Assembly: GCA_024803745.1 (NCBI GenBank)
Contig: JANJXV010001797.1
Coordinates: forward strand, 1-64,000
Direction: 5' to 3'
DNA length: 64,000 nucleotides
Origin: Megascapheus bottae
Taxonomy: Eukaryota; Chordata; Mammalia; Rodentia; Geomyidae
The notes beneath the pieces were generated by a model that did no database searches, was not told the DNA's origin, and worked only from the letters and a program-made list of their open reading frames with translations. Below are positions 47,905-59,907 of this stretch, piece after piece (the first letter of the stretch is position 1; each line of letters starts with the position of its first letter). Position numbers and translations under genes: made by a program.

Positions 47905-48222
47905 TGCCGGGGCCAAACGGCGGCAAACCAGGGTTCGCAGATTGGGGTTCCTGAAATCGGGGGCAAGGACTAGCAAGAAAGAGAAGAGAGACAGACACAG
48001 AGGTTCCGGAATGTCCGCAGTCCAGGTAAAGACTGCCGAGACTGCCTGTTTATTTTCCACTCCCCCTTCTTCCCGCCTCCTGATCCAGGAACCTGCAGAT
48101 GTTATATTCATATGGTAATTCTCAGGTCATTTGCATAGAATAGGGCCAGAAAGCAATAAGACAACAAAGCCATCGTCTGATGCAAGCCAAGGTACAGTTT
48201 GATTCCACTCTGGCTTACAACA
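47905..48222 (-). mobile_element. Solo LTR, copy 7 (class II ERV-like)
   Basis: A 318-bp LTR, octamer 48129-48136, AATAAA 48049-48054, GGAGGT on both sides. Second subgroup (CCCGCCTCC, CCTGCAGATG) with private changes CCAAACGGCGG, GGTTCCGG and GTTATATTC, and CTTACAACA as in copy 1. It is the last LTR in the window; the following 15.8 kb has none. Confidence 0.82.
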
Positions 48223-51200
48223 GGAGGTGTGTGAAGTCACAGAATTGAAGTGTGTGAAGTCAAAATGGAGGTGTGTGAAGTCATAGAATGGAGGTGTGTG
48301 AATTCATAGAATGGAGGTATGTGAAGTCATAGGATCGAGGTGTGTGAAGTCACAGAATGGAGGTGTGTGAAGTCACAGAATGGAGGTGTGTGAAGTCACA
48401 GAATGGAGGTGTGTGAAGTCAGAACGGAGGTGTGTGAAGTCATAGAATGGAGGTGTGTGAAGTCAGAATGGAGGTGTGTGAAGTCACAGAATTGAGGTGT
48501 GTGAATTCACAGAATAGAGGTGTGTGAAGTCAGAATGCAGGTGTGAAGTCACAGAAGAGAGGTTTGTGAAGTCACAGAATGGATGTTTGTGAAGTAAGAA
48601 TGAAGGTGTTTGAAGTCATAGAGTGGAGGTGTGTGAAGTCACAGAATGGAGGTTTGTGAAGTCATAGAATGGAGGTGTGTGAAGTCATACAATTGAGGTG
48701 TGTGAAGTCATAGAATGGAGGTGTGTGAAGTCAGAATGGAGGTGTGTGAAGTCACAGAATGGAGGTGTGTGAACTCAGAATGGAGGTGTGTGAAGTCATA
48801 GATGGAGGTTTGTGAAGTCATAGTATGGAGGTGTGTGAAATCACAGAATGGAGTTTTGTGAAGTCACAGAATGGAGCTGTGTGAAGTCAGAAGGGAGGTG
48901 TGTGAAGTCATAGAATGGAGGTGTGTGAAGTCAGAATGGAGGTGTGTGAACTCATAGAATGGAGGTGTGTGAAGTCACAATGTAGGTGTGTGAAGTCATA
49001 GAATTTAGGTGTGTGAAGTCACAAAATGGAGGTGTGTGAAGTCATAGAATGGAGGTGTGTGAAAACATAGAATGGAGGTGTGTGAAATCAGGATGAAGGT
49101 GTGTGAAGTCACAGAATTGAGGTGTGTGAAGTCACAGATGGAGGTGTTTGAAGTTATATATTGGAGTTGTGTGAAGTCAAAATGGATGTTTGAAGTCATA
49201 GAATGGAGGTGTGTGAAGTCGGAGAATGGAGGTGTGTGAAGTCACAGAATGGAGGTGTGTGAACTCAGAATGTAGGTGTGTGAAGCAACAGAATGGAGGT
49301 GTGTGAAGTCATAGAATGGAAGTGTGTGAAGTCATGGATAGGAGGTGTGTGAAGTCACAGAATGGAGGTGTGTGAAGTCAGAATGGAGGTGTGAAGTCAT
49401 AGAATGGGGTTGGGTGAAGTCATAGAAAGGAGCTGTGGGAAGTCATAGAATGGAGGAGTGTGAAGTCATAGAGTGGAGGTGAGTGAAGTCACAGATTCGA
49501 GGTCTGTGAACTCATAGAATGGAGATGTGTGAACTCATAGAATGGAGGTGTATGACGTCATAATGGAAGTGTGTGAAGTCACAGAATGGAGGTGTGTGAA
49601 GTCATACAATGGAGGTGTGTGAAGTCAGAATGGAGGTGTGTGAAGTCAGATTGGGGGTGTGTGAAATCACAGAATGGAGGTGTGTCAACTCAGAAATGAG
49701 TTGTATGAAGTCATAGAATGTAGGTGTGTGAAATCATAGAAAGGAAGTGTGTGAAGTCATAGAATGGAGGTGTGGGAAGTCACAGAATTGATGTGTGTGA
49801 AGTCAGAATGGAGGTGTGTGAAGTCAGAATGGAGGTGAGTGAAGTCATAGAATGGAGATGTGTGAAGTCATAGAATGGAGGTCTGTGAACTCAGAATGGA
49901 GGTTTGTGAAGTCATAGAATGGAGGTGTGTGAACTCAGAATGGCGGTGTGTGAAGTCACAGAATGGAGGTGTGTGAAGTAATACAATGGAGGTTTGTGAA
50001 ATCAAAGAATGGAGGTGTGTGAATTCATAGAATGGAGGTGTGAAGTCATAGGATGGAGGTGTGTGAAGTCACAGAATGGAGGTGTGTGAAGTCACAGAAT
50101 GGAGGTGTGTGAAGTCACAGAATGGAGGTGTGTGAACTCAGAATGTAAGTGTGTGAAGCCACAGAATGGAGGTGTGTGAAGTCATAGAATGGAAGTGTGT
50201 GAAGTCATAGAAAGGAGGTTTGTTAACTCAGAATGGAGGTGTGTGAAGTCAAAGAATGGAGGTGTGTGAAGTCATAGAAGGGAGGTGTGTGAAGTCAGAG
50301 AATGGAGGTGTGTGAAGTCAGAATGGAGGTGTGAAGTCATAGAATGGGGTTGGGTGAAGTCATAGAAAGGAGGTGTGGGAAGTCATAGAAAGGAGGAGTG
50401 TGAAGTCATAGAGTGGAGGTGAGTGAAGTCACAGATTCGAGGTCTGTGAAGTCATAGAATGGAGGTGTGTGAAGTCAGAATGCAGGTGTGTGAAGTCATA
50501 GAACGGACATGTGTGAACTCATACAATGGAGGTGTGTGACGTCATAATGGAAGTGTGTGAAGTCACAGAATGGAGGTCTGTGAAGTCACAGAATGGAGGT
50601 GTGTGAAGTCATAGATGGAGGTGTGTGATGTCATAGTATGGAGGTGTGTCAAATCACAGAATGGAGTTTTGTGAAATCACAGAATGGAGCTGTGTGAAGT
50701 CAGAAGGGAGGTGTGTGAAGTCATAGAATGGAGGTGTGTGAAGTCAGAATGGAGGTGTGTGAAATCAAAGAATTGAGGTGTGTGAAGTCACAATGGAGTT
50801 GTGTGAAGTCATAGAATGGAGGTGTTTGAAGTCACAGAATGAGGTGTATGAAGTCACAGAATGGAGGTGTGTGAAGTCATAGAATGGAGGTATGTGAAGT
50901 CACAGAATGAAGGTGTGTGAAGTCATAGAATGGAGGTGTGTGAACTCAGAATGGAGGTGGGTGAAGTCACAGAATGGAGGTGTGTGAAGTCATAGAATGG
51001 AGGTGTGTGAAGTCACAGAATGGAGGTGTGTGAATTCATAGAATGGAGGTGTGTGAAATCATAAAATGGAAGTGTTTGAAGTCACAGAATGGAGGTGTGT
51101 GAAGTCAGAATGGAGGTGTGTGAAGTCATAGAATTGAGGTGTGTGAAGTCACAATGCAGGTGTGTGAACTCATAGAATGGAGGTGTGTGAATTCAGAATG

Positions 51201-54200
51201 GAGGTGTGTGAAGTCACAGAATGGAGGTTTGTGAAGTCATAGAATGGAGGTGTGTGAAGTCAGAGAATGGATGTTTCTGAAGTAAGAATGAAGGTGTGTG
51301 AAGTCATAGAATGGAGGTGTGTGAAGTCATAAAATGGAGGTGTGTGAAGTCATGTAATGGAGGTGTGTGAAGTCAAAGAATGGAGGTGTGTGAAGTGAAA
51401 CAATAGAGGTGTGTGAAGTCATAGAATGGAGGTGTGTGAACTCATAGAATGGAGGTGTGTGAAGTCATGTAATGGAGGTGTGTGAAGTCAAAGAATGGAG
51501 GTGTGTGAAGTGAAACAATAGAGGTGTGTGAAGTCATAGAATGGAGGTGTGTGAAGTCACAGAATGGAAGTGTGTGAAGTCAAAACGGAGTTGTGTGAAG
51601 TCACAGAATGGAGGTGTGTGAAGTCACAGAATGGAGGTGTGTGAAGTGAGATTGGAGGTGTGTGATATCACAGAATGGAGGTGTGTGAAGTCATAGAATG
51701 GAGGTGTGTGAAGTCATAAAATGGAGGTGTGTAAACTCATAGAATGGATGTGTGTGAAGTCATAGAATTGAGGTGTGTGAAGTCATAGAATGGACGTGTG
51801 TGAAGTCATAAAATGGAGGTGTGTGAACTCATAGAGTGGAGGTGTGTGAAGTCAAAATGGACTTGTGTGAAGTCATAGAATGGTGGTTTTTGATGTCAAC
51901 GAATGGAGGTGTGTGAAGTCATAGAATGGAAGTGTGTGAAGTCATAGAATGGAGGTGTGTGAAGTCAGAATGGACATGCGTGAAGTCACAGAATTGAGGT
52001 GTGTGAACCCAGAATGGAGGTGTGTGAACTCATAGAATGGAGGTTTGTGAAGTCATGGAATGGCGGTGTGTGAAGTCAAAGAATGGAGGTGTGTGAAGTG
52101 AAACAACAGAGGTGTGTGAAGTCACAGAATGGAGGTGTGTGAAGTCAGATTGAAGGTGTGTGAAGTCACAGAAAGGAGGTGTGTGAAGTCACAGAATGGA
52201 GGTGTGTGAACTCAGAATGGAGGTGTGTGAAGTCATAGATGGAGGTGTGTGAAGTCATACTATGGAGGTGTTTGAAATCATAGAATGGACTTTTGTGAAG
52301 TCACAGAATGGAGCTGTGTGAAGTCAGAAGGGAGGTGTGTGAAGTCATAGAATGGAGGTGTGTGAAATCATAGAATTGAGGTGTGTGAAGTCACAATGGA
52401 GTTGTGTGAAGTCATAGAATGGAGGTGTGTGAAGTCACAGAATGGAGGTGTATGAAGTCACAGAATGGAGGTGTGTGAAGTCATAGAATGGAGGTGTGTG
52501 AATTCACAGAATGAAGGTGTGTGAAGTCACAGAATGGAGGTGTGTGAACTCAGAATGGAGGTGGGTGAAGTCACAGAATGGAGGTGTGTGAAGTCATAGA
52601 ATGGAGATGTGTGAAGTCACAGAATGGAGGTGTGTGAATTCATAGAATGGAGGTGTGTGAAATCTTAAAATAGAAGTGTTTGAAGTCACAGAATGAAGGT
52701 GTGTGAAGTCAGAATGGAGGTGTGTGAAGTCATAGAATTGAGGTGTGTGAAGTCACAATGGAGGTGTGTGAACTCATAGAATGGAGGTGTGTGAAATCAC
52801 AGTGGAGGTGTGTGAAGTCATAGAATGGAGGTGTGTGAAGTCACAGAATGGATGTGTGTGAAGTCATAGAATGGAGCTGTGTGAAGTCAGATTGGAGGTG
52901 TGTGAAGTCAGAATGGAGGTGTGTGAAGTCACAGAATGGAGGTGTGTGAAGTCATAGAATGGAGGTGTGTGAAAACATAGAATGGAGGTGTGTGAAGTCA
53001 TAATGGAAGTGTGTGAAGTCACAGAATGGAGGTGTGTGAAGTCATACAATGGAGGTGTGTGAAGTCAGAATGGAGGTCTGTGAAGTCACAGAATGGAGGT
53101 GTGTGAACTCAGAATGCAGGTGTGTGAAGTCATAGATGGAGGTGTGTGATGTCATAGTATGGAGGTGTGTCAAATCATAGAATGGAGTTTTGTGAAATCA
53201 CAGAATGGAGCTGTGTGAAGTCAGAAGGGAGGTGTGTGAAGTCATAGAATGGAGGTGTGTGAAGTCAGAATGGAGGTGTGTGAAATCAAAGAATTGAGGT
53301 GTGTGAAGTCACAATGGAGTTGTGTGAAGTCATAGAATGGAGGTGTGTGAAGTCACAGAATGGAGGTGTATGAAGTCACAGAATGGAGGTGTGTGAAGTC
53401 ATAGAATGGAGGTGTGTGAAGTCACAGAATGAAGGTGTGTGAAGTCACAGAATGGAGGTGTGTGAACTCAGAATGGAGGTGGGTGAAGTCACAGAATGGA
53501 GGTGTGTGAAGTCATAGAATGGAGGTGTGTGAAGTCACAGAATGGAGGTGTGTGAATTCATAGAATGGAGGTGTGTGAAATCATAAAATGGAAGTGTTTG
53601 AAGTCACAGAATGGAGGTGAGTGAAGTCAGAATGGAGGTGTGTGAAGTCATAGAATTGAGGGGTGTGAAGTCACAATGGAGGTGTGTGAACTCATAGAAT
53701 GGAGGTGTGTGAAATCACAGTGGAGGTGTGTGAAGTCATAGAATGGAGGTGTGTGACGTCACAGAATGGAGGTGTGTGAAGTCAGAGAATGGATGTTTCT
53801 GAAGTAAGAATGAAGGTGTGTGAAGTCAAAGAATGGAGGTGTGTGAAGTCATAGAAGGGAGGTGTGTGAAAACAGAGAATGGAGGTGTGTGAAGTCAGAA
53901 TGGAGGTGTGAAGTCATAGAATGGGGTTGGGTGAAGTCATAGAAAGGAGGTGTGGGAAGTCATAGAATGGAGGAGTGTGAAGTCATAGAGTGGAGGTGAG
54001 TGAAGTCACAGATTCGAGGTCTGTGAAGTCATAGAATGGAGATGTGTGAACGCATAGAATGGAGGTGTATGACGTCATAATGGAAGTGTGTGAAGTCACA
54101 GAATGGAGGTGTGTGAAGTCATACAATGAAGGTGTGTGAAGTCAGAATGGAGGTGTGTGAAGTCATATTGGGGGTGTGTGAAATCACAGAATGGAGGTGT

Positions 54201-57200
54201 GTCAACTCAGAAAGTAGGTGTGTGAATTCATAGAATGGAGGTGTGTGAAGTCATAGAATGGAGGTGTGTGAAATCATAGAATGGAAGTGTGTGAAGTCAT
54301 AGAATGGAGGTGTGGGAAGTCACAGAATTGAGGTGTGTGAAGTCAGAATGGAGGTGTGTGAAGTCAGAATGGAGGTGAGTGAAGTCATAGAATGGAGATG
54401 TGTGAAGTCATAGAATGGAGGTCTGTGAACTCAGAATGGAGGTTTGTGAAGTCATAGAATGGAGGTGTGTGAACTCAGAATGGAGGTGTGTGAAGTCACA
54501 GAATGGAGGTGTGTGAAGTAATACAATGGAGGTTTGTGAAATCACAGAATGGAGGTGTGTGAATTCATAGAATGGAGGTGTGAAGTCATAGGATCGAGGT
54601 GTGTGAAGTCACAGAATGGAGGTGTGTGAAGTCACAGAATGGAGGTGTGTGAAGTCACAGAATGGAGGTGTGTGAACTCCGAATGTAAGTGTGTGAAGCC
54701 ACAGAATGGAGGTGTGTGAAGTCATAGAATGGAAGTGTGTGAAGTCATAGAAAGGAGGTGTGTGAACTCAGAATGGAGGTGTGTGAAGTCACAGAATGGA
54801 GGTTTGTGAAGTCATAGAATGGAGGTGTGTGAAGTCAGAGAATGGATGTTTCTGAAGTAAGAATGAAGGTGTGTGAAGTCAAAGAATGGAGGTGTGTGAA
54901 GTCATAGAAGGGAGGTGTGTGAAGTCAGAGAATGGAGGTGTGTGAAGTCAGAATGGAGGTGTGAAGTCATAGAATGGGGTTGGATGAAGTCATAGAAAGG
55001 AGGTGTGGGAAGTCATAGAATGGAGGAGTGTGAAGCCATAGAGTGGAGGTGAGTGAAGTCACAGATTCGAGGTCTGTGAAGTCATAGAATGGAGGTGTGT
55101 GAAGTCAGAATGCAGGTGTGTGAAGTCATAGAATGGAGATGTGTGAACGCATAGAATGGAGGTGTGTGACGTCATAATGGAAGTGTGTGAAGTCACAGAA
55201 TGGAGGTGTGTGAAGTCATACAATGGAGGTGTGTGAGGTCAGAATGGAGGTCTGTGAAGTCACAGAATGGAGGTGTGTGAACTCAGAATGGAGGTGTGTG
55301 AAGTCATAGATGGAGGTGTGTGATGTCATAGTATGGAGGTGTGTCAAATCACAGAATGGAGTTTTGTGAAATCACAGAATGGAGCTGTGTGAAGTCAGAA
55401 GGGAGGTGTGTGAAGTCATAGAATGGAGGTGTGTGAAGTCAGAATGGAGGTGTGTGAAATCAAAGAATTGAGGTGTGTGAAGTCACAATGGAGTTGTGTG
55501 AAGTCATAGAATGGAGGTGTGTGAAGTCACAGAATGGAGGTGTATGAAGTCACAGAATGGAGGTGTGTGAAGTCATAGAATGGAGGTGTGTGAAGTCACA
55601 GAATGAAGGTGTGTGAAGTCACAGAATGGAGGTGTGTGAACTCAGAATGGAGGTGGGTGAAGTCACAGAATGGAGGTGTGTAAAGTCATAGAATGGAGTT
55701 GTGTGAAGTCACAGAATGGAGGTGTGTGAATTCATAGAATGGAGGTGTGTGAAATTATAAAATGGAAGTGTTTGAAGTCACAGAATGGAGGTGTGAAGTC
55801 AGAATGGAGGTGTGTGAAGTCATAGAATTGAGGTGCGTGAAGTCACAATGCAGGTGTGTGAACTCATAGAATGGAGGTGTGTGAATTCAGAATGGAGGTG
55901 TGTGAAGTCACAGAATGGAGGTGTGTGAAGTCATAGAATGGAGGTGTGTGAAGTCAAATTGGAGGTGTGTGAACTCATATAATGGAGGTGTGTGAACTCA
56001 TAGAATGGAGGTGTGTGAAGTCAAAGAATGGAGGTGTGTGAAGTGAAAAAATAGAGGTGTGTGAAGTCACAGAATGGAGGTGTGTGAAGTCACAGAATGG
56101 AAGTGTGTGAAGTCAAAACGGAGTTGTGTGAAGTCACAGAATGGAGGTGTGTGAAGTCACAGAATGGAGGTGTGTGAAATGAGATTGGAGGTGTGTGATA
56201 TCACAGAATGGAGGTGTGTGAAGTCATAGAATGGAGTTGTGTGAAGTCATGAAATGGAGGTGTGTGAACTCATAGAATGGAGGTGTGTGAAGTCATAGAA
56301 TTGAGGTGTGTGAAGTCATAGAATGGAGGTGTGTGAAGTCATAAAATGGAGGTGTGTGAACTCATAGAATGGATGTGTGTGAAGTCAAAATGGACTTGTG
56401 TGAAGTCATAGAATGGTGGTTTTTGATGTCAACGAATGGAGGTGTGTGAAGTCATAGAATGGAAGTGTGTGAAGTCATAGAATGGAGGTGTGTGAAGTCA
56501 GAATGGACATGTGTGACGTTACAGAATTGAGGTGTGTGAACCCAGAATGGAGGTGTGTGAACTCATAGAATGGAGGTTTGTGAAGTCATGGAATGGCCGT
56601 GTGTGAAGTCAAAGAATGGAGGTGTGTGAAGTCAGAATGGAGGTGTGTCAAGTCACAGAATTGAGGTGTGTAAAGTCACAGAATGGAGGTGTGTGAAGTC
56701 AGATTGAAGGTGTGTGAAGTCACAGAAAGGAGGTGTGTGAAGTCACAGAATGGATGTTTGTGAATTCATAGAATGGAGCCGTGTGAAGTCAGAATGGAGG
56801 TGTGTGAAGTCAGAATGGAGGGGTGTGAAGTCAGAATGGAGGTGTGTGAAGTCACAGAATGGAGGTGTGTGAAGTCATAGAATGGAGGTTTGTGAAATCA
56901 TAGAATGGAGGTGTGTGAAGTCAGAATGGATGTGTGTCAAGTCACAGAATTGAGGTGTGTAAAGTCACAGAATGGAGGTGTGTGAAGTCAGATTGAAGGT
57001 GTGTGAAGTCACAGAAAGGAGGTGTGTGAAGTCACAGAATGGATGTTTGTGAAGTAAGAATGAAGGTGTTTGAAGTCATACAATGGAGGTGTGTGAAGTC
57101 AAAGAATGGAGGTGTGTGAAGTCAAATAATGGAGGTGTGTGAAGTCATAGAATTGAGGTGTGTGAAGTCATAGAATGGAGGTGTGTGAAGTCACCGAATG

Positions 57201-59907
57201 GAGGTTTGTAAAGTCAGAATGGAGGTGTGTGAAGTCATAGACTGAGGTGGGTGAAGTCATAGAATGGACGTGTGGGAAGTCATAGAATGGAGGAGTGTGA
57301 AGTCATAGAGTGGAGGTGAGTGAAGTCACAGATTCGAGGTCTGTCATGTCATAGAATGGAGGTGTGTGAAGACAGAATGGAGGTATGTGAAATCCTAGAA
57401 TGGAGATGTGTGAACACATAGAATGGAGTTGTGTGACGTCACAATGGAAGTGTGTGAAGTCATAGAATGGAGGTGTGAGAAGTCACAGAATGGAGGTGTG
57501 TGAAGTCATAAAATGAATGTGTGTGAAGTCAGAATGGAGGTGTGTGAAGTCACAAAATGGAGGTGTGTGTACTCAGAATGGAGGTGTGGGAAGTCATAGA
57601 TGGAGGTGTGTGAAGTCATAGTATGGAGGTGTGTGAAATCACAGAATGGAGTTTTGTGAAGTCACAGAATGGAGCTGTGTGAAGTCAGAACGGAGGTGTG
57701 TGAAGTCATAGAATGGAGGTGTGTGAAGTCAGAATGGAGGTGTGTGAACTCATAGAATGGAGGTGTGTGAAGTCACAATGTAGGTGTGTGAAGTCATAGA
57801 ATTTAGGTGTGTGAAGTCACAAAATGGAGGTGTGTGAAGTCATAGAATGGAGGTGTGTGAAAACATAGAATGGAGGTGTGTGAAGTCAGAATGAAGGTGT
57901 GTGAAGTCACAGAATTGAGGTGTGTGAAGTCACAGAATGGAGGTGTTTGAAGTTATATATTGGAGTTGTGTGAAGTCAAAATGCATGTTTGAAGTCATAG
58001 AATGGAGGTGTGTGAAGTCGGAGAATGGAGGTGTGTGAAGTCACAGAATGGAGGTGTGTGAACACAGAATGTAGGTGTGTGAAGCAACAGAATGGAGGTG
58101 TGTGAAGTCATAGAAGGGAAGTGTGTGAAGTCATGGATAGGAGGTGTGTGAACTCAGAATGGAGGTGTGTGAAGTCACAGAATGGAGGTTTGTGAAGTCA
58201 TAGAATGGAGGTGTGTGAACTCAGAGAATGGATGTTTCTGAAGTAAGAATGAAGGTTTGTGAAGTCAAAGAATGGAGGTGTGTGAAGTCATAGAAGGGAG
58301 GTGTGTGAAGTCACAGAATGGAGGGGTGTGAAGTCAGAATGGAGGTGTGAAGTCATAGAATGGGGTTGGGTGAAGTCATAGAAAGGAGCTGTGGGAAGTC
58401 ATAGAATGGAGGAGTGTGAAGTCATAGAGTGTAGGTGAGTGACGTCACAGATTCGAGGTCTGTGAAGTCATAGAATGGAGATGTGTGAACTCATAGAATG
58501 GAGGTGTATGACGTCATAATGGAAGTGTGTGAAGTCACAGAATGGAGGTGTGGGAAGTCATACAATGGAGGTGTGTGAAGTCAGAATGGAGGTGTGTGAA
58601 GTCAGATTGGGGGTGTGTGAAATCACAGAATGGAGGTGTGTCAACTCAGAAAAGAGGTGTGTGAAGTCATAGAATGTAGGTGTGTGAAATCATAGAATGG
58701 AAGTGTGTGAAGTCACAGAATGGAGGTGTGGGAAGTCACAGAATTGAGGTGTGTGAAGTCAGAATGGAGGTGTGTGAAGTCATAGAATGGAGATGTGTGA
58801 AGTCATAGAATGGAGGTCTGTGAACTCAGAATGGAAGTTTATGAAGTCATAGAATGGAGGTGTGTGAACTCAGAATGGAGGTGTGTGAAGTCACAGAATG
58901 GAGGTGTGTGAAGTAATAGAATGGAGGTGTGTGAAGTCAGAGAATGGAGGTGTGTGAAGTCAGAATGGAGGTGTGAAGTCATAGAATGGGGTTGGGTGAA
59001 GTCATAGAAAAGAGGTGTGGGAAGTCATAGAATGGAGGAGTGTGAAGTCATAGAGTGGAGGTGAGTGAAGTCACAGATTCGAGGTCTGTGAAGTCATAGA
59101 ATGGAGGTGTGTGAAGTCAGAATGGAGGTGTGTGAAGTCAGAATGGAGGTGAGTGAAATCATAGAATGGAGATGTGTGAAGTCATAGAATGGAGGTCTGT
59201 GAACTCAGAATGGAGGTTTGTGAGGTCATAGAATTGAGGTGTGTGAACTCAGAATGGAGGTGTGTGAAGTCACAGAATGGAGGTGTGTGAAGTAATAGAA
59301 TGGAGGTTTGTGAAATCACAGAATGGAGGTGTGTGAAATCATAGAATGGAGGTGTGAAGTCATAGGATCGAGGTGTGTGAAGTCACAGAATGGAGGTGTG
59401 TGAAGTCACAGAATGGAGGTGTGTGAATTCACAGAATGGAGGTGTGTGAACTCAGAATGTAAGTGTGTGAAGCCACAGAATGGAGGTGTGTGAAGTCATA
59501 GAATGGAAGTGTGTGAAGTCATACAAAGGAGGTGTGTGAACTCAGAATGGAGGTGTGTGAAGTCACAGAATGGAGGTTTGTGAAGTCATAGAATGGAGGT
59601 GTGTGAAGTCAGAGAATGGATGTTTCTGAAGTAAGAATGAAGGTGTGTGAAGTCAAAGAATGGAGGTGTGTGAAGTCATAGAAGGGAGGTGTGTGAAGTC
59701 AGAATGGAGGTGTGAAGTCATAGAATGGGGTTGGGTGAAGTCATAGAAAGGAGGTGTGGGAAGTCTTAGAATGGAGGAGTGTGAAGTCATAGAGTGGAGG
59801 TGTGTGAAGTCATAGAATGGAGCTGTGTGAAGTCAGAATGGAGGTGTGTGAAGTCAGAATGGAGGTGTGTGAAGTCACAGAATGGAGGTGTGTGAAGTCA
59901 TAGAATG
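48223..59907 (+). repeat. Right LTR-free array zone
   Basis: After a short LTR right flank (CAGAATTGAAG, TCAAAATGG, CATAGGATCGAGG) the array changes character. The recurrent AAAGGAGGTGTGGG ... TTCGAGGTCT module is now preceded mostly by GAATGGGGTTGGG (near 49402, 50342, 53919, 54972, 58358, 58984 and 59724). Repeated sub-blocks include AGTTTTGTGAAATCACAG ... AAATCAAAGAATTGAGG (about 50.65, 53.17 and 55.34 kb). A segment at 56.7-57.9 kb instead has the left-zone form (TAGACTGAGGTGGG at 57237, AATTTAGG and GAAAACATAG units). Several TGACGTCATAATGG units occur (49555, 50537, 54070, 55168, 58509). No gene or RNA is visible. Confidence 0.87.

Noticed and set aside
10432..48222. Seven independent LTR insertions, or a full provirus
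   Set aside because: Identical target duplication, orientation and flanking variants argue against independent events. No sequence between LTR copies resembles retroviral internal DNA; it is all satellite.
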